Source: SVQP01 sp045658965
GTDB taxonomy: Bacteria > Bacillota > Clostridia > Oscillospirales > CAG-272
Direction of reading: 5' to 3'
NCBI GenBank assembly: GCA_045658965.1
Contig: JAZOVZ010000090.1
Span: 13,236 to 77,235 of the forward strand
Length of the DNA: 64,000 nt
Under the pieces are notes generated by a model that saw nothing but the letters and a program-made list of their open reading frames with translations, made no database searches and was not told the origin of the DNA. Shown in pieces: positions 15,171 through 23,313 of this stretch; position 1 is the stretch's first letter, and each line of letters starts with the position of its first letter. A program made the position numbers and the translations under genes.

Positions 15171-16313
15171 ATGAAGTATTTACAATATATTGCGTTGGCT
15201 GTCGCGCTGCTTGCGCTGTGCTCCTGCACCTCGGTGGAGAATATGCTGGAGCAGGAGACTGCAGACCTGACCCCGCCCGCAAAGGATACGGTCGACCTGC
15301 TGGATATCCCAAATTATCTTGCCTTTCCGCTTGCCGACTACGTTACGCTGGGCGCGTATACGGGTCTGACCGTCAAGATCGAGCCCGTAACCGTGACAGA
15401 CGCGCAGGTAAATGAAGCGATCGAGGGCATCAAAACGCTCAACGGACTTTACCAAAAGATCACAGACCGCGCAGCCAAGTGGGGCGACGTGCTCTTTCTT
15501 TCCTATACGTCCATGACCTCGGACGGCGGCACGGGCGTTGGAGAGACCGACGTTGAGGTTTCACTTTCGGAGGATAGCGACTATCCCGCAGATTTCGTGC
15601 AAGGGCTGGTGGGCGCCCCCTGCGGCATTCCCGTAGCGGTCACCGTCAAGGACGAGGCGGGCGTGTTGACCACCTATACCGTCACCGTTTCCTATATCAA
15701 GGGTGAGTATGCCGAGCTGACGGATGCGTTCGTGACCGAGTATACGGGCGGTGCGTGCACCAAAGCGACGGAGTTTTTTGCCTACTATAAGGAGCAGCTT
15801 TGGAACGAGCTGTATTACGATACCGTCTACGACGCGCTGTGGAACGCTTGCGCGGAGAATTGCAAGGCAGATATTGTGCCCGACGAGGCGGTCAGCTATT
15901 ATCTGAAGTCCATGGAGGACTACTATCGCCGCATGGCACGTGCAAATGGGGTGTCCTACGAGGCGGTGCTTGCAGCGTTTGAGCTGGATGAGATCAAAAT
16001 GATGAATCTGTCTTACGGCTATGCCGAAAAGGACATGATCTTTTATGCCATGGTAAAGGATGCAGGCTTGCAGGTGTCCGAGGAGCAGTACCAAAAGGCA
16101 TTGACCGAGTATGCCGCTAAGTATTACGATACCTATAAGAGCGGTGTCGGCAAGGGCAGCGGTCAGGGCGGCAAGGTCACGATCGAGGACGTTGCGCTTT
16201 ACCTTGACGCAGAGCAGGGAAACATCATCAAGGAGCAATGCTTTGACGAGCTGCTTTACGACTATCTGTACGAAAACAACAAGATCATGATGGGCGATGT
16301 GCCTATGAATTAA
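15171..16313 (+). CDS. Trigger-factor/FKBP-like lipoprotein
   Basis: A 380-residue exported protein; the ATG at 15171 has AGGAG 5 bases upstream. The signal peptide KYLQYIALAVALLALCSC ends at a Cys in LCSC, a plausible lipobox. After a short acidic linker comes an arm-like region (VTVTDAQVNEAIEGIKTLNG), then an FKBP-like core. This core includes GDVLFLSYTSMTSDG, FVQGLVGAPCGIPVAVTV and the strand TYTVTVSYIKGEYAELTDAFV. A helical C-terminal region follows, resembling the trigger factor substrate arms. It probably assists folding of proteins outside the membrane. Whether the isomerase site is active cannot be told. Confidence 0.8.
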   Translation: MKYLQYIALAVALLALCSCTSVENMLEQETADLTPPAKDTVDLLDIPNYLAFPLADYVTLGAYTGLTVKIEPVTVTDAQVNEAIEGIKTLNGLYQKITDRAAKWGDVLFLSYTSMTSDGGTGVGETDVEVSLSEDSDYPADFVQGLVGAPCGIPVAVTVKDEAGVLTTYTVTVSYIKGEYAELTDAFVTEYTGGACTKATEFFAYYKEQLWNELYYDTVYDALWNACAENCKADIVPDEAVSYYLKSMEDYYRRMARANGVSYEAVLAAFELDEIKMMNLSYGYAEKDMIFYAMVKDAGLQVSEEQYQKALTEYAAKYYDTYKSGVGKGSGQGGKVTIEDVALYLDAEQGNIIKEQCFDELLYDYLYENNKIMMGDVPMN

Positions 16314-16347
16314 AAAAAGCCGTTACGCAGCAGCGTAACGGCTTTTT
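16314..16347 (+). terminator. Rho-independent terminator
   Basis: AAAAAGCCGTTACGC/GCGTAACGGCTTTTT, loop AGCA. Symmetric, so it could work in both directions; it directly follows the trigger-factor-like gene. Confidence 0.93.
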
Positions 16348-16388
16348 CATTTTGGTTTTGGACGTGCAAGCTTTCAGCATAAACACTT

Positions 16389-16488
16389 GTAGGGGCGATT
16401 CAGGAATCGCCCGCATTTCCTCCGTAGGGGAGCATTCCATATGCTCCCGTGAAAAAGATTGTGGGCGGATATAGAATCTGCCCCTACG
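16389..16488. repeat. Three consecutive type A palindromic repeats
   Basis: GTAGGGGCGATTCAGGAATC plus GCCCGC (16389-16414), a variant with core AGCATTCCATATGCT (16423-16451), and an inverted variant GGGCGGATATAGAATCTGCC plus CCTAC (16461-16488). The GTAGGG end is kept while the inner arms differ but remain self-complementary. They fill the gap between convergent genes. Confidence 0.8.
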
Positions 16489-16522
16489 GAGATTGGCGAA
16501 TCGTCGACGCAGGTCACTACGT

Positions 16523-18922
16523 TTATTCTGCAGAAAATACCACCTTTCCGTCCTCCGCTTTTGCGATCACGCGCTCTCCCGCATTGATTTTTTCTTCCAG
16601 CAGCGCATTTGCAAACGCGTCCTCGACCCGATCGGTGATGGCGCGGCGCAGCTCTCTTGCGCCTTTTTCGGGCGCGTAACCGATCTTTGCAATATAAGCG
16701 GCAACGCTGCCGTCAAATTCCAAAAGCACGCCAAGTGCTTTTGCCCGCTCTGCCACCTCTGCAAGCATGGTCTCTGCAATTCGTACGGCATGCTCGTGTC
16801 CTAAATCCGCAAACACGATGACCTGATCCACTCTGCCGAGAAATTCGGCAGGGAACAGCTCACGCAAAGCGGCGCGCATCTGCTCGGCTGCCTCGGTCTG
16901 TTCGCTTGCCGAAAAGCCGATGCTGCGGCTGCGCTTGCCCGCGCCCGCATTCGAAGTCATGATGATGACCGTGTTGGAAAAATCCACGCGCCGCCCCTGC
17001 GAGTCGCGCAGGCTTCCATCGTCCAACACCTGCAACAGCAGGTGAAACACGTCGGGATGTGCCTTTTCGATCTCGTCAAAGAGCAGCACGCTGTAGGGCG
17101 CACGCCGCACGCGCTCGGTCAACTGCCCGCCTTCCTCGTAGCCCACGTAGCCCGGGGGAGAACCGATCAGCTTGGAAACGCTGTGCTTTTCCATATATTC
17201 CGACATGTCAAGCCGTATCATGGCATCCTCGGTGCCAAACAGCGCGTTGGCTAAGGCTTTGCACATCAAAGTCTTACCCACGCCCGTGTGACCTAAGAAA
17301 ATAAATGACCCAATGGGTCTGCCTGCTTGCTTCATACCCGTTCTGCCGCGCTTGATGGCAGCAGATACCGCACGCGCCGCCCGATCCTGCCCGATCACGC
17401 GCGCGCACAGCTCGTCCTCTAAGGCAAGCAGCCGTTCGCGCTCCGATCGTAGCAGCCCCGTAACGGGGATCTGCGTCCATTGCGTGACCACCTCGGCAAT
17501 CTCACGCTCGGTCACGGTGGGCATATCCGATATCTTGTCTGCATGCAGATCGGCTTGCAGCTCGGCAAGCTTGCCCTCTGCGGCAATTTCGTGCTCCCGT
17601 ATCTTGGCTGCGCTTGAAAAATCCTGCTCCAATACCGCCTGCTCCTTTTGCACGGCAAGCTCCGAAAGCTCCGCCTGCAACGCTTTGATCTCGGGGGACG
17701 CCTTGCAAAGAGAGAGCCGCAGACGCGCCGCAGCCTCGTCCACAAGGTCGATCGCCTTGTCGGGCAAAAAACGGTCAGTGATATACCGCTGCGACATGCT
17801 CACGGCTGCCCTGAGAGCATCGTCCGAAATGGCAAGGCTGTGATGCTCCTGATATCGCGGACGCAAGCCCTTCAAAATCTCCATGGTTTGCTCTGCGGTG
17901 GGCTCTTTGACAAGTACCGATTGAAATCTGCGCTCCAGCGCAGCATCCTTTTCGATATAGCGGCGGTATTCTGTCAGCGTTGTTGCACCGATAACCTGCA
18001 TCTCGCCGCGCGCCAAGGCGGGCTTGATGATGTTTGCCGCATCCACAGCCCCCTCGGCAGCACCCGCACCGATGATGGTGTGGATCTCGTCAATAAACAG
18101 AATGATATCGGGATCGGACGAGGCGCGCGAGAGCACCGCCTTGAATCGCTCCTCAAACTCACCGCGGTATTTTGCCCCCGCGATCATGGAGGCAAGATCC
18201 AATGCGATGATCTGCTTATGCGCCAGATTTTCGGGCACCTCTCCTGCGGCAATGCGTTGGGCAAGCCCTTCCACCACCGCGGTTTTGCCTACGCCCGGTT
18301 CACCGATCAGGCAAGGATTGTTTTTTTGCTTGCGCGAAAGGATCTGTATGACGCGCGCACTTTCCTCGTCGCGCCCGATCACGGGATCGGGCGTACCCAA
18401 ACGCGCGATTGCGGTCAGATCCTTGCCGTATCCCTGCAGAACTCCCTCGCTTTTGTCCTTGCCGCTGCGCTGCTTGCCGCTCTTTTTGGCATTGTTCATA
18501 AAGCTTTGGCAATCCGAGATCAGCTCGGAAGGGGGAATCCCCATACCGTCCAGGATGCGCGAGGCAACCGCGTCGTGCTCGTTGCAGATCGAGAGCAGCA
18601 AATGCTCCGTGCCGATATAGGTCTGCGCACTCTGCGCGCATTCACGCGCCGCACCCTCGATGATCTTGCGCAGTCTGGGCGTCATATCCTCGGGTGAGAC
18701 CACCGAATAAGAGCCCACGCCCGTCAGCGAGGCGACCGCATCGCGCACGCGCGACAGATCCGCCCCGCGTGCTTGCAGGATCTTGGCGGCAACACAATCG
18801 TTCTCGCCTACAAGTCCCATGAGCAGGTGCTCCGAGCCGATGTAGGTGTGCCCCAGCTCAGCGGCGTATTTTTGTGAAAGTCCCAGCGCATTTTGCGCCT
18901 TTTTGGTGAATTTGGTGTTCAT
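16523..18922 (-). CDS. clpC: ATP-dependent Clp protease ATP-binding subunit ClpC
   Basis: A 799-residue AAA+ unfoldase. The N-domain (1-140) holds two Clp_N repeats (YIGSEHLLMGLVGEND; YIGTEHLLLSICNEHD). Walker A of the first ATPase is GEPGVGKTA and Walker B is ILFIDEIH. Between the ATPases lies the UVR-containing middle domain (EQDFSSAAKIREHEI) that separates ClpC from ClpA and ClpB. The second ATPase has GHTGVGKTL and a LLFDEIEKAH Walker B. ClpC works with ClpP and needs adaptors such as McsB or MecA. It lies downstream of mcsA and mcsB on the same strand, 21 bases after mcsB. No clear terminator follows its stop. Confidence 0.96.
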   Translation of the reverse strand: MNTKFTKKAQNALGLSQKYAAELGHTYIGSEHLLMGLVGENDCVAAKILQARGADLSRVRDAVASLTGVGSYSVVSPEDMTPRLRKIIEGAARECAQSAQTYIGTEHLLLSICNEHDAVASRILDGMGIPPSELISDCQSFMNNAKKSGKQRSGKDKSEGVLQGYGKDLTAIARLGTPDPVIGRDEESARVIQILSRKQKNNPCLIGEPGVGKTAVVEGLAQRIAAGEVPENLAHKQIIALDLASMIAGAKYRGEFEERFKAVLSRASSDPDIILFIDEIHTIIGAGAAEGAVDAANIIKPALARGEMQVIGATTLTEYRRYIEKDAALERRFQSVLVKEPTAEQTMEILKGLRPRYQEHHSLAISDDALRAAVSMSQRYITDRFLPDKAIDLVDEAAARLRLSLCKASPEIKALQAELSELAVQKEQAVLEQDFSSAAKIREHEIAAEGKLAELQADLHADKISDMPTVTEREIAEVVTQWTQIPVTGLLRSERERLLALEDELCARVIGQDRAARAVSAAIKRGRTGMKQAGRPIGSFIFLGHTGVGKTLMCKALANALFGTEDAMIRLDMSEYMEKHSVSKLIGSPPGYVGYEEGGQLTERVRRAPYSVLLFDEIEKAHPDVFHLLLQVLDDGSLRDSQGRRVDFSNTVIIMTSNAGAGKRSRSIGFSASEQTEAAEQMRAALRELFPAEFLGRVDQVIVFADLGHEHAVRIAETMLAEVAERAKALGVLLEFDGSVAAYIAKIGYAPEKGARELRRAITDRVEDAFANALLEEKINAGERVIAKAEDGKVVFSAE

Positions 18923-18943
18923 TTTTTGTCCTTTTTCGTGTTT

Positions 18944-19951
18944 TTATGCGCCCAGACGCTGCTTAACGAGTGCTGCGCGGAACAGATCCCGCTCTTGCGC
19001 CGTGCGTAAGGGCTGCTCGGCAGCCAGCGTCATGGTGCAGGGCATGATCTCCACCAGCAACGTATTGAGCAGATCGGGGGCGATATCCTTGAGAAGTCCC
19101 AGGCTGATGCCAAAGCGGACGTCGGCAGAAAGACTTAGAAATTCATCTGCGCCCAAAAGGTGTGCACTTGTCAGAATGGCACGTGCGCGCATGGCGCGGT
19201 CGGTCAGATATGCCGCGCGTTCTGCTTTGGCGCGGTCGCACAGCTTGCGCTCACTCTCTAAGATCTGGCGCGTGGTGTCCTCCATGCGTTCCAGCATCTC
19301 CTGTTCCGAAGCACGCAAGGAGGAACGGCAGGACAGCATATAAAGGCAATTCTGCCCCTGCGTGCCGCTCATCATGGGGCGCAGGGATAGCCCCAACCCC
19401 GAAAGCTTGACCGAAAGCGGCTCGATCTGCTCGTGCAAGGTCAGCGCGGGCAAAAAGAGCAGGGCGTAAGCGCGCATTGCCGTTCCGCATTCCAAGGGGT
19501 CTGAGCAAAGGTAGCCAAGTCCCGCGTCAAAGGCGTACGCTTCTTTTTCGTCGATCAGATCATCCATCTTAAAGGCGTTAGCAGCCGCATCCTGCAGGGA
19601 AAGACCCGGGAGCGTGCAGCAGATCTGTACGTGATCCTTGCCGCCCAGCATGACCGAGAGATTGCAGGGCTCGTTTAAAAGCAGGGCGTGCGGCAGGCTG
19701 ATCGAGGCAAATTCCTTGTTGACGTAGTATTTTTCCGCGTAGGATGCCGCCAGAGTGGGGGATATCTCCGAAAAATTGATCATGGAAAAGCCGTTGCCCT
19801 CCAGCATGCCGCCAATATTTGCAATGATCTCTGCCGCCTGCTTGGGAGAGATGCGCTGCGAAAAGGGGTATTTCTCCAAATTGCGCGAGAGCGTGACGCG
19901 CGAAAAGATCACGGTGTCGTTTTCATATCCGGGGGTATTATACCAAGCCAT
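18944..19951 (-). CDS. mcsB: McsB-family protein, probably kinase-inactive
   Basis: A 335-residue member of the phosphagen/arginine kinase family, recognised by position and by several kept motifs. These are SRVTLSRNL (for SSRIRLARNL), GYLCSDPLECGTAMRAYALL (for GYLTSCPTNxGTGxRASVM), LSADVRFGISLGLLKDI and the C-terminal ERDLFRAALVKQRL. True McsB phosphorylates arginines, marking proteins for ClpCP. Here the catalytic NEEDHxR block reads GGKDHVQ (residues 103-109). The GEGS glutamate loop before the 'YQISNQ' strand is replaced by MMSGTQGQNCLYMLSC. Both conserved catalytic glutamates and one nucleotide-binding Arg thus appear lost, while the frame is intact. It may act as an adaptor for ClpC without kinase activity. 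Confidence 0.85.
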   Translation of the reverse strand: MAWYNTPGYENDTVIFSRVTLSRNLEKYPFSQRISPKQAAEIIANIGGMLEGNGFSMINFSEISPTLAASYAEKYYVNKEFASISLPHALLLNEPCNLSVMLGGKDHVQICCTLPGLSLQDAAANAFKMDDLIDEKEAYAFDAGLGYLCSDPLECGTAMRAYALLFLPALTLHEQIEPLSVKLSGLGLSLRPMMSGTQGQNCLYMLSCRSSLRASEQEMLERMEDTTRQILESERKLCDRAKAERAAYLTDRAMRARAILTSAHLLGADEFLSLSADVRFGISLGLLKDIAPDLLNTLLVEIMPCTMTLAAEQPLRTAQERDLFRAALVKQRLGA

Positions 19952-19965
19952 TTTCTTTGACCTCC

Positions 19966-20493
19966 TTACGATGCATTCTGTGACCGGAGCGTATGTATCT
20001 GGTCACGCAAAAGAGCTGCTGTCTCAAAATCCTCGGCAAGCACAGCCTGCTTCATCTGCTCGCGCAAGAGTGCGGCACGTGCCTCGCGCTCGCGGCGCAG
20101 TCTGAAATTGCGCGGCATGCGGCCGGGATAGGAGGTGCCGTCGGGGAGGGCGTGCAGCGAGCCCGAGATCTCGTCAAGGAAGGTCTTGTAGCATGCGGCA
20201 CAGCCCACGCTGCCGCTCTCGGCAATGCCGGCTAAGGTAGAGGCGCAAACGGGGCAGGTGCGCACGGCGGCAATATTGTGCGGTACGGTAATGCCGCAGA
20301 GATTGCCGAACATGGCGCTTTCGCTGCACCCGAACGCGGAGGATGCCGAGGGAATGCGCACGTCCTCCAGCTCGCCCGTGCGGCGCATGGTCTCCGCGCA
20401 ATCGGCGCAAAGCGAGCAGGAGCGCGTTTTCCCGCCTAAGTTTTCGTTATAAAAGACGGTAGCCTTTTTCTTTTTACATTTTTCACATAACAT
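19966..20493 (-). CDS. mcsA: McsA-like zinc-finger and UVR protein
   Basis: A 175-residue protein. Four CxxC pairs give two zinc sites: CEKC with CSLCADC, and CPVC with CAAC (residues 3-110). The C-terminal helix pair REQMKQAVLAEDFETAALLRD is a UVR motif. This matches McsA, the activator of the McsB kinase and modulator of CtsR and ClpC. Spacing to mcsB is 14 bases. In Firmicutes the order is normally ctsR-mcsA-mcsB-clpC; here no ctsR precedes it, and no CtsR heptad repeat was recognised upstream. Transcription probably starts at a TATAAT on the minus strand (20536-20531) lacking a good -35. Confidence 0.9.
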   Translation of the reverse strand: MLCEKCKKKKATVFYNENLGGKTRSCSLCADCAETMRRTGELEDVRIPSASSAFGCSESAMFGNLCGITVPHNIAAVRTCPVCASTLAGIAESGSVGCAACYKTFLDEISGSLHALPDGTSYPGRMPRNFRLRREREARAALLREQMKQAVLAEDFETAALLRDQIHTLRSQNAS

Positions 20494-20542
20494 AATGGAA
20501 ATATCCTTTCTTTGAGCGTTAGTCTATTTCATTATAAACGCA

Positions 20543-20568
20543 CCGATGCGAAAAACGTGTCGCATCGG
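20543..20568 (-). terminator. Stem-loop between the peptidoglycan-binding gene and mcsA
   Basis: CCGATGCG/CGCATCGG with a ten-base loop, 13 bases past the stop codon at 20582. On the minus strand it is followed by TGCGTTTAT, so the T tract is weak. Confidence 0.55.
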
Positions 20569-20581
20569 GGCGGTAAAAAAA

Positions 20582-21121
20582 TTATTGTGTTTCACTGCCT
20601 GCGGGCAGAGCATTGAAGCGGTCGGCAATGGCGTTCCAGGTCAGAATATCCACAAGTCCGTTTTGCTCAAGGTCAAGATAGCCTTGCATTTCGCGCACCG
20701 CGTTTTGGGTGGCAAGGTCATATTGCCCCGTGAGCTGTGGCGGGGTGAGTGCGTACAATAGCGTCAGCTCGCCAAGCATGTATTGCAAAACGGCAACGTC
20801 AATGCCCACAGCCCCAAGGTCGAGATATCCGCCCGGAGGCGTCTGCGCAAACAGAGAGATCGGCGTGGGGGGCGAGTACAGCGCAAGAGAATCCAGATAG
20901 TCCGCGTACAGCCGCTCCCACGTTTCGCGGTCTGCCGTACCCGTGACGGGAAGACCCGACACGCGCTGATAATCGGACAGCGCGTCGCGCGTAGCGGAAT
21001 CAAAAATGCCGTCCACGGGGACTTGACCGATGCCCTCTGTGTGATACGCCAGTTGCCGCAGATACCGCTGCAGATTGGCAACGGCAGGGGAATAGTTGGG
21101 ATGATTGCTTTGATCGGGCAT
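20582..21121 (-). CDS. Protein with tandem peptidoglycan-binding (PGBD1) domains
   Basis: A 179-residue protein without a signal peptide. The start at 21121 (MPDQSNHPN) is chosen because AAAGGAG lies 6 bases upstream. Two PG_binding_1 repeats are visible. The first is VANLQRYLRQLAYHT...VDGIFDSATRDALSDYQRVSG, and the second contains IDVAVLQYMLGEL...QLTGQYDLATQNAVREMQGY. Such repeats bind cell-wall or spore-cortex peptidoglycan. It is the third gene of a minus-strand cluster with the SpoIID-like protein, separated from it by the hairpin array. The cytosolic N-terminus would suit a protein made in the mother cell of a spore former; that is inference. Confidence 0.82.
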   Translation of the reverse strand: MPDQSNHPNYSPAVANLQRYLRQLAYHTEGIGQVPVDGIFDSATRDALSDYQRVSGLPVTGTADRETWERLYADYLDSLALYSPPTPISLFAQTPPGGYLDLGAVGIDVAVLQYMLGELTLLYALTPPQLTGQYDLATQNAVREMQGYLDLEQNGLVDILTWNAIADRFNALPAGSETQ

Positions 21122-21176
21122 GATTGCTCCTTTCATAAATCCAAAGCTGATGAGTATCAAGAAAATATGAGAATAT

Positions 21177-21330
21177 GAAATTTGCCCTCGGTCAAATTTC
21201 TACCATAACGTTCCGCGCAAAGCGGAACGTTTCACTCGCGCAAGGCGCGAATTTCACTTTCGCGGAGCGAAAATTTCACATTTCGCCCGTGGCGAAATAT
21301 TTCATTGCAATGAAAGCATTGCTTTCATTG
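21177..21330. repeat. Tandem array of six different small hairpins
   Basis: Consecutive inverted repeats: GAAATTTG/CAAATTTC (21177-21200), AACGTTCCGC/GCGGAACGTT (21207-21231), TCGCGC/GCGCGA (21236-21250), TTTCGC/GCGAAA (21258-21272), ATTTCGCC/GGCGAAAT (21280-21297) and a double TTCATTGCAATGAA plus AATGAAAGC/GCTTTCATT (21301-21330). The units differ in sequence but are joined by TTTCAC-like spacers. The last one overlaps the stop codon of the upstream SpoIID-like gene. Confidence 0.85.
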
Positions 21331-22725
21331 CTCGCCAACGGCAAAGCCCGGGTACTGTCCGTCCTGCAGGGAATCCGAGGCGACTAAATCCGCATAAAGA
21401 TCGGCAATGGCTGTCCACGCAATGGCATCCACCGCACCCGATGCGGGCAGCCCGAACTGCGTACGGAAGGCGCGCACCGCCGCCTCGGTCTGATTGCCGA
21501 AATACCCCGTGGGCGAGACAGAGGGAATGGACGGATAGGTCTGTGCTATGCGGTTCAGGTACTCCTGCAGCACGCGCACGGCAGGCGAATCCGCGCCTTG
21601 CCGCAGCACCACACCGGGGAACGGGATGGCACCGCTGACGGTATATTCTTCGGGCACCGTGCCCACAATGCCGAGGTATGCGCGGTACATGGTCTCCCAC
21701 GTTTCGGGACCCACAATGCCGTCGGGTACAAGCCCGAACGTAGTCTGCAGATCGACTACCGCTGCGCGCGTGGCAGGTCCGAACGTGCCGTCTATGGTCA
21801 CAGCGGGAATGGTGTTGTAGTAGGCGGCAAGAAAGCTCAGGTAGTATTGCAGGCTGAGCACGCCCGTGCCGCTGTCCCCCTCGCGCAGCACCTCGGGGAA
21901 TTGCTTGGTGACTTCTTCAAGCCGAATACCCTCGGAGTCCAGCTCATTGAGCCGTTTTACGCCGGCGTATATAGCCTGTATCGCAAACCAAGTTGCCCGC
22001 CCCACCACGCCGTCGGGCGTGAGGTTGAAGATCTCCTGAAAAGCACGAACAGCCGCTTCGGTGTCCTCAACGAAAATGCCGTCTGTCTGCACGATCTTGG
22101 GAATGGCAGGGTAGTTTTGCGCTATGCGGTTGAGTCTGATTTGAATCGTGCGCACGTCGTCGCCCACGTTGCCCACGCGCAAGGGGAAATCGGGCGGTGA
22201 GACGTCCAAGCCCTCGACGGGTACGTCGGTGACGATATCAATATCGTCGCCGTAATAAGTAGTCAGGATTTCATACGGTGTGAGTCCGCGGTTGGCAAGA
22301 TCGACCGAACCCCATTGCGAAAGCCCGTTGCAGGTGACCTCCACGCCGTCGCAATAGGCGGCAAATAAGGGCTCGACGCTGCCTTGCCTGCGAATGTAGG
22401 AGTTGAAAATATCGCCCGCGATCTCTCGGATGTTGTCAAAGATATCACGCCCGTTGACAAAGGATTGATCAATGGCGGTGGAATTGGTAATGTCGAAATC
22501 GTAGCCGCGTGAGCGGTAGTATTGCGTATAGATGCGGTTGAGCGCAAAGGAGATCTGCGCGTACATATTGGCGCGGATGGCGTTTTCGGGCCAGGTGGGG
22601 TAGATTTCCGAGGATGCGACGTTGGTGACGTAATCAAGAAAGGGCAGCGTCACGTTTTGCGCGGGTGTGCCGGGCGCACCGAGGTGCACCGTAATGGTTT
22701 CGGGAATGATTGGCGTGTCGGGCAT
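21325..22725 (-). CDS. SpoIID-like protein with three peptidoglycan-binding domains
   Basis: A 466-residue protein; the ATG at 22725 has AAAGGAGG 6 bases upstream. The N-terminal ~170 residues resemble the SpoIID/LytB domain: NAIRANMYAQISFALNRIYT, a central YDFDITNSTAIDQSFVNGRD, then CDGVEVTCNGLSQWGSVDLA and YEILTTYYGDDI. Three PG_binding_1 repeats follow at about 200-265, 285-355 and 375-450, each ending with the A-V-R-A-F-Q/R-x-x-F-x-L-x-x-x-G pattern and an xxTWxA-type helix. SpoIID proteins trim glycan strands during engulfment. The usual catalytic Glu cannot be identified with certainty. No N-terminal membrane segment is seen. Role in spore or wall peptidoglycan remodelling is probable. 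Confidence 0.8.
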   Translation of the reverse strand: MPDTPIIPETITVHLGAPGTPAQNVTLPFLDYVTNVASSEIYPTWPENAIRANMYAQISFALNRIYTQYYRSRGYDFDITNSTAIDQSFVNGRDIFDNIREIAGDIFNSYIRRQGSVEPLFAAYCDGVEVTCNGLSQWGSVDLANRGLTPYEILTTYYGDDIDIVTDVPVEGLDVSPPDFPLRVGNVGDDVRTIQIRLNRIAQNYPAIPKIVQTDGIFVEDTEAAVRAFQEIFNLTPDGVVGRATWFAIQAIYAGVKRLNELDSEGIRLEEVTKQFPEVLREGDSGTGVLSLQYYLSFLAAYYNTIPAVTIDGTFGPATRAAVVDLQTTFGLVPDGIVGPETWETMYRAYLGIVGTVPEEYTVSGAIPFPGVVLRQGADSPAVRVLQEYLNRIAQTYPSIPSVSPTGYFGNQTEAAVRAFRTQFGLPASGAVDAIAWTAIADLYADLVASDSLQDGQYPGFAVGEQ

Positions 22726-22745
22726 AAGCAACCTCCTTTACAGAT

Positions 22746-23186
22746 TTACAGATCGGGATTGACCGACTCGTAAAAGATCTGCACGTCGCGTCCTTTGTTG
22801 TCGGTATATTCGTTTTCCGGCAAAGCCTGCAGTACGGCGGGCTGTACGGCAACAATGCCGTCGAAAATCGGCACGTTGGCGTAGTAATTTTCATAGTAGC
22901 GGTCGGTCTGCACGTCTATGCTGTAAAGTGCGTAGGGCAAAATGCTTGAGCCGGGGGCTTGCGAGAGCGCACGCGCGGGGGCGGGCAGGGAAAGAATGGG
23001 CGTTTTGCCGCTGCGGTCGGTGACCATGGACGAGATCACGTTGCCCACGTCCGAGCCGCTTTCGGGGTCGTAGTCGCGTACGGTCACGATCGCACCGGGT
23101 AAAGGGATCGCACCGCCCGCCGTGCTGACCTGCACGATCAAGTACCCTTCGCCCGACGGAGTGCGAGGGGGGGAGCTGTTATCCAT
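22746..23186 (-). CDS. Hypothetical protein of the SpoIID/peptidoglycan-binding cluster
   Basis: A 146-residue protein; the ATG at 23186 has CAGGAGG upstream. It has a carboxypeptidase-regulatory-like (prealbumin-type) beta fold: YLIVQVSTAGGAIPLPGAIV, TVRDYDPESG, then MVTDRSGKTPILSLPAPA and YSIDVQTDRYYENYYANVPIFDG. The 'PLPGA-V-V...T-D-x-x-G-K-T' pattern is that of domains that make small beta-sandwiches on secreted proteins. There is no signal peptide. It is the first gene of the three-gene minus-strand cluster and probably works with the SpoIID-like protein 20 bases downstream. Function unknown. Confidence 0.75.
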   Translation of the reverse strand: MDNSSPPRTPSGEGYLIVQVSTAGGAIPLPGAIVTVRDYDPESGSDVGNVISSMVTDRSGKTPILSLPAPARALSQAPGSSILPYALYSIDVQTDRYYENYYANVPIFDGIVAVQPAVLQALPENEYTDNKGRDVQIFYESVNPDL

Positions 23187-23216
23187 ACGTTTACCTCCTG
23201 GAAAGTTTTTCTGTAT

Positions 23217-23225
23217 TATGGTATG
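23217..23225 (-). promoter_or_regulatory. Possible sporulation-type -10 element
   Basis: On the minus strand CATACCATA, which fits the sigma-K -10 pattern CATAnnnTA and partly the sigma-E one, 30 bases before the start codon of the SpoIID cluster. No clear -35 was found and no sigma-A promoter is evident. Weak evidence. Confidence 0.3.
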
Positions 23226-23253
23226 TTTTTGCGCAGAAACTTGCCACAGCCAC

Positions 23254-23282
23254 TTGACAAAGCCGCACGAACTGTGTATAAT
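23254..23282 (+). promoter_or_regulatory. Promoter of the GntR-ABC operon
   Basis: TTGACA (23254-23259), 17 bases, TATAAT (23277-23282), perfect. It lies between divergent genes and overlaps the regulatory region of the SpoIID cluster. Confidence 0.9.
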
Positions 23283-23313
23283 GAGCATATACAGTAATAA
23301 CAGAGGTGGAAAC

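Noticed and set aside
20494..20581. CtsR operator upstream of mcsA
   Set aside because: Only a partial GCTCAAAG-like stretch occurs and no tandem GGTCAAA heptads.
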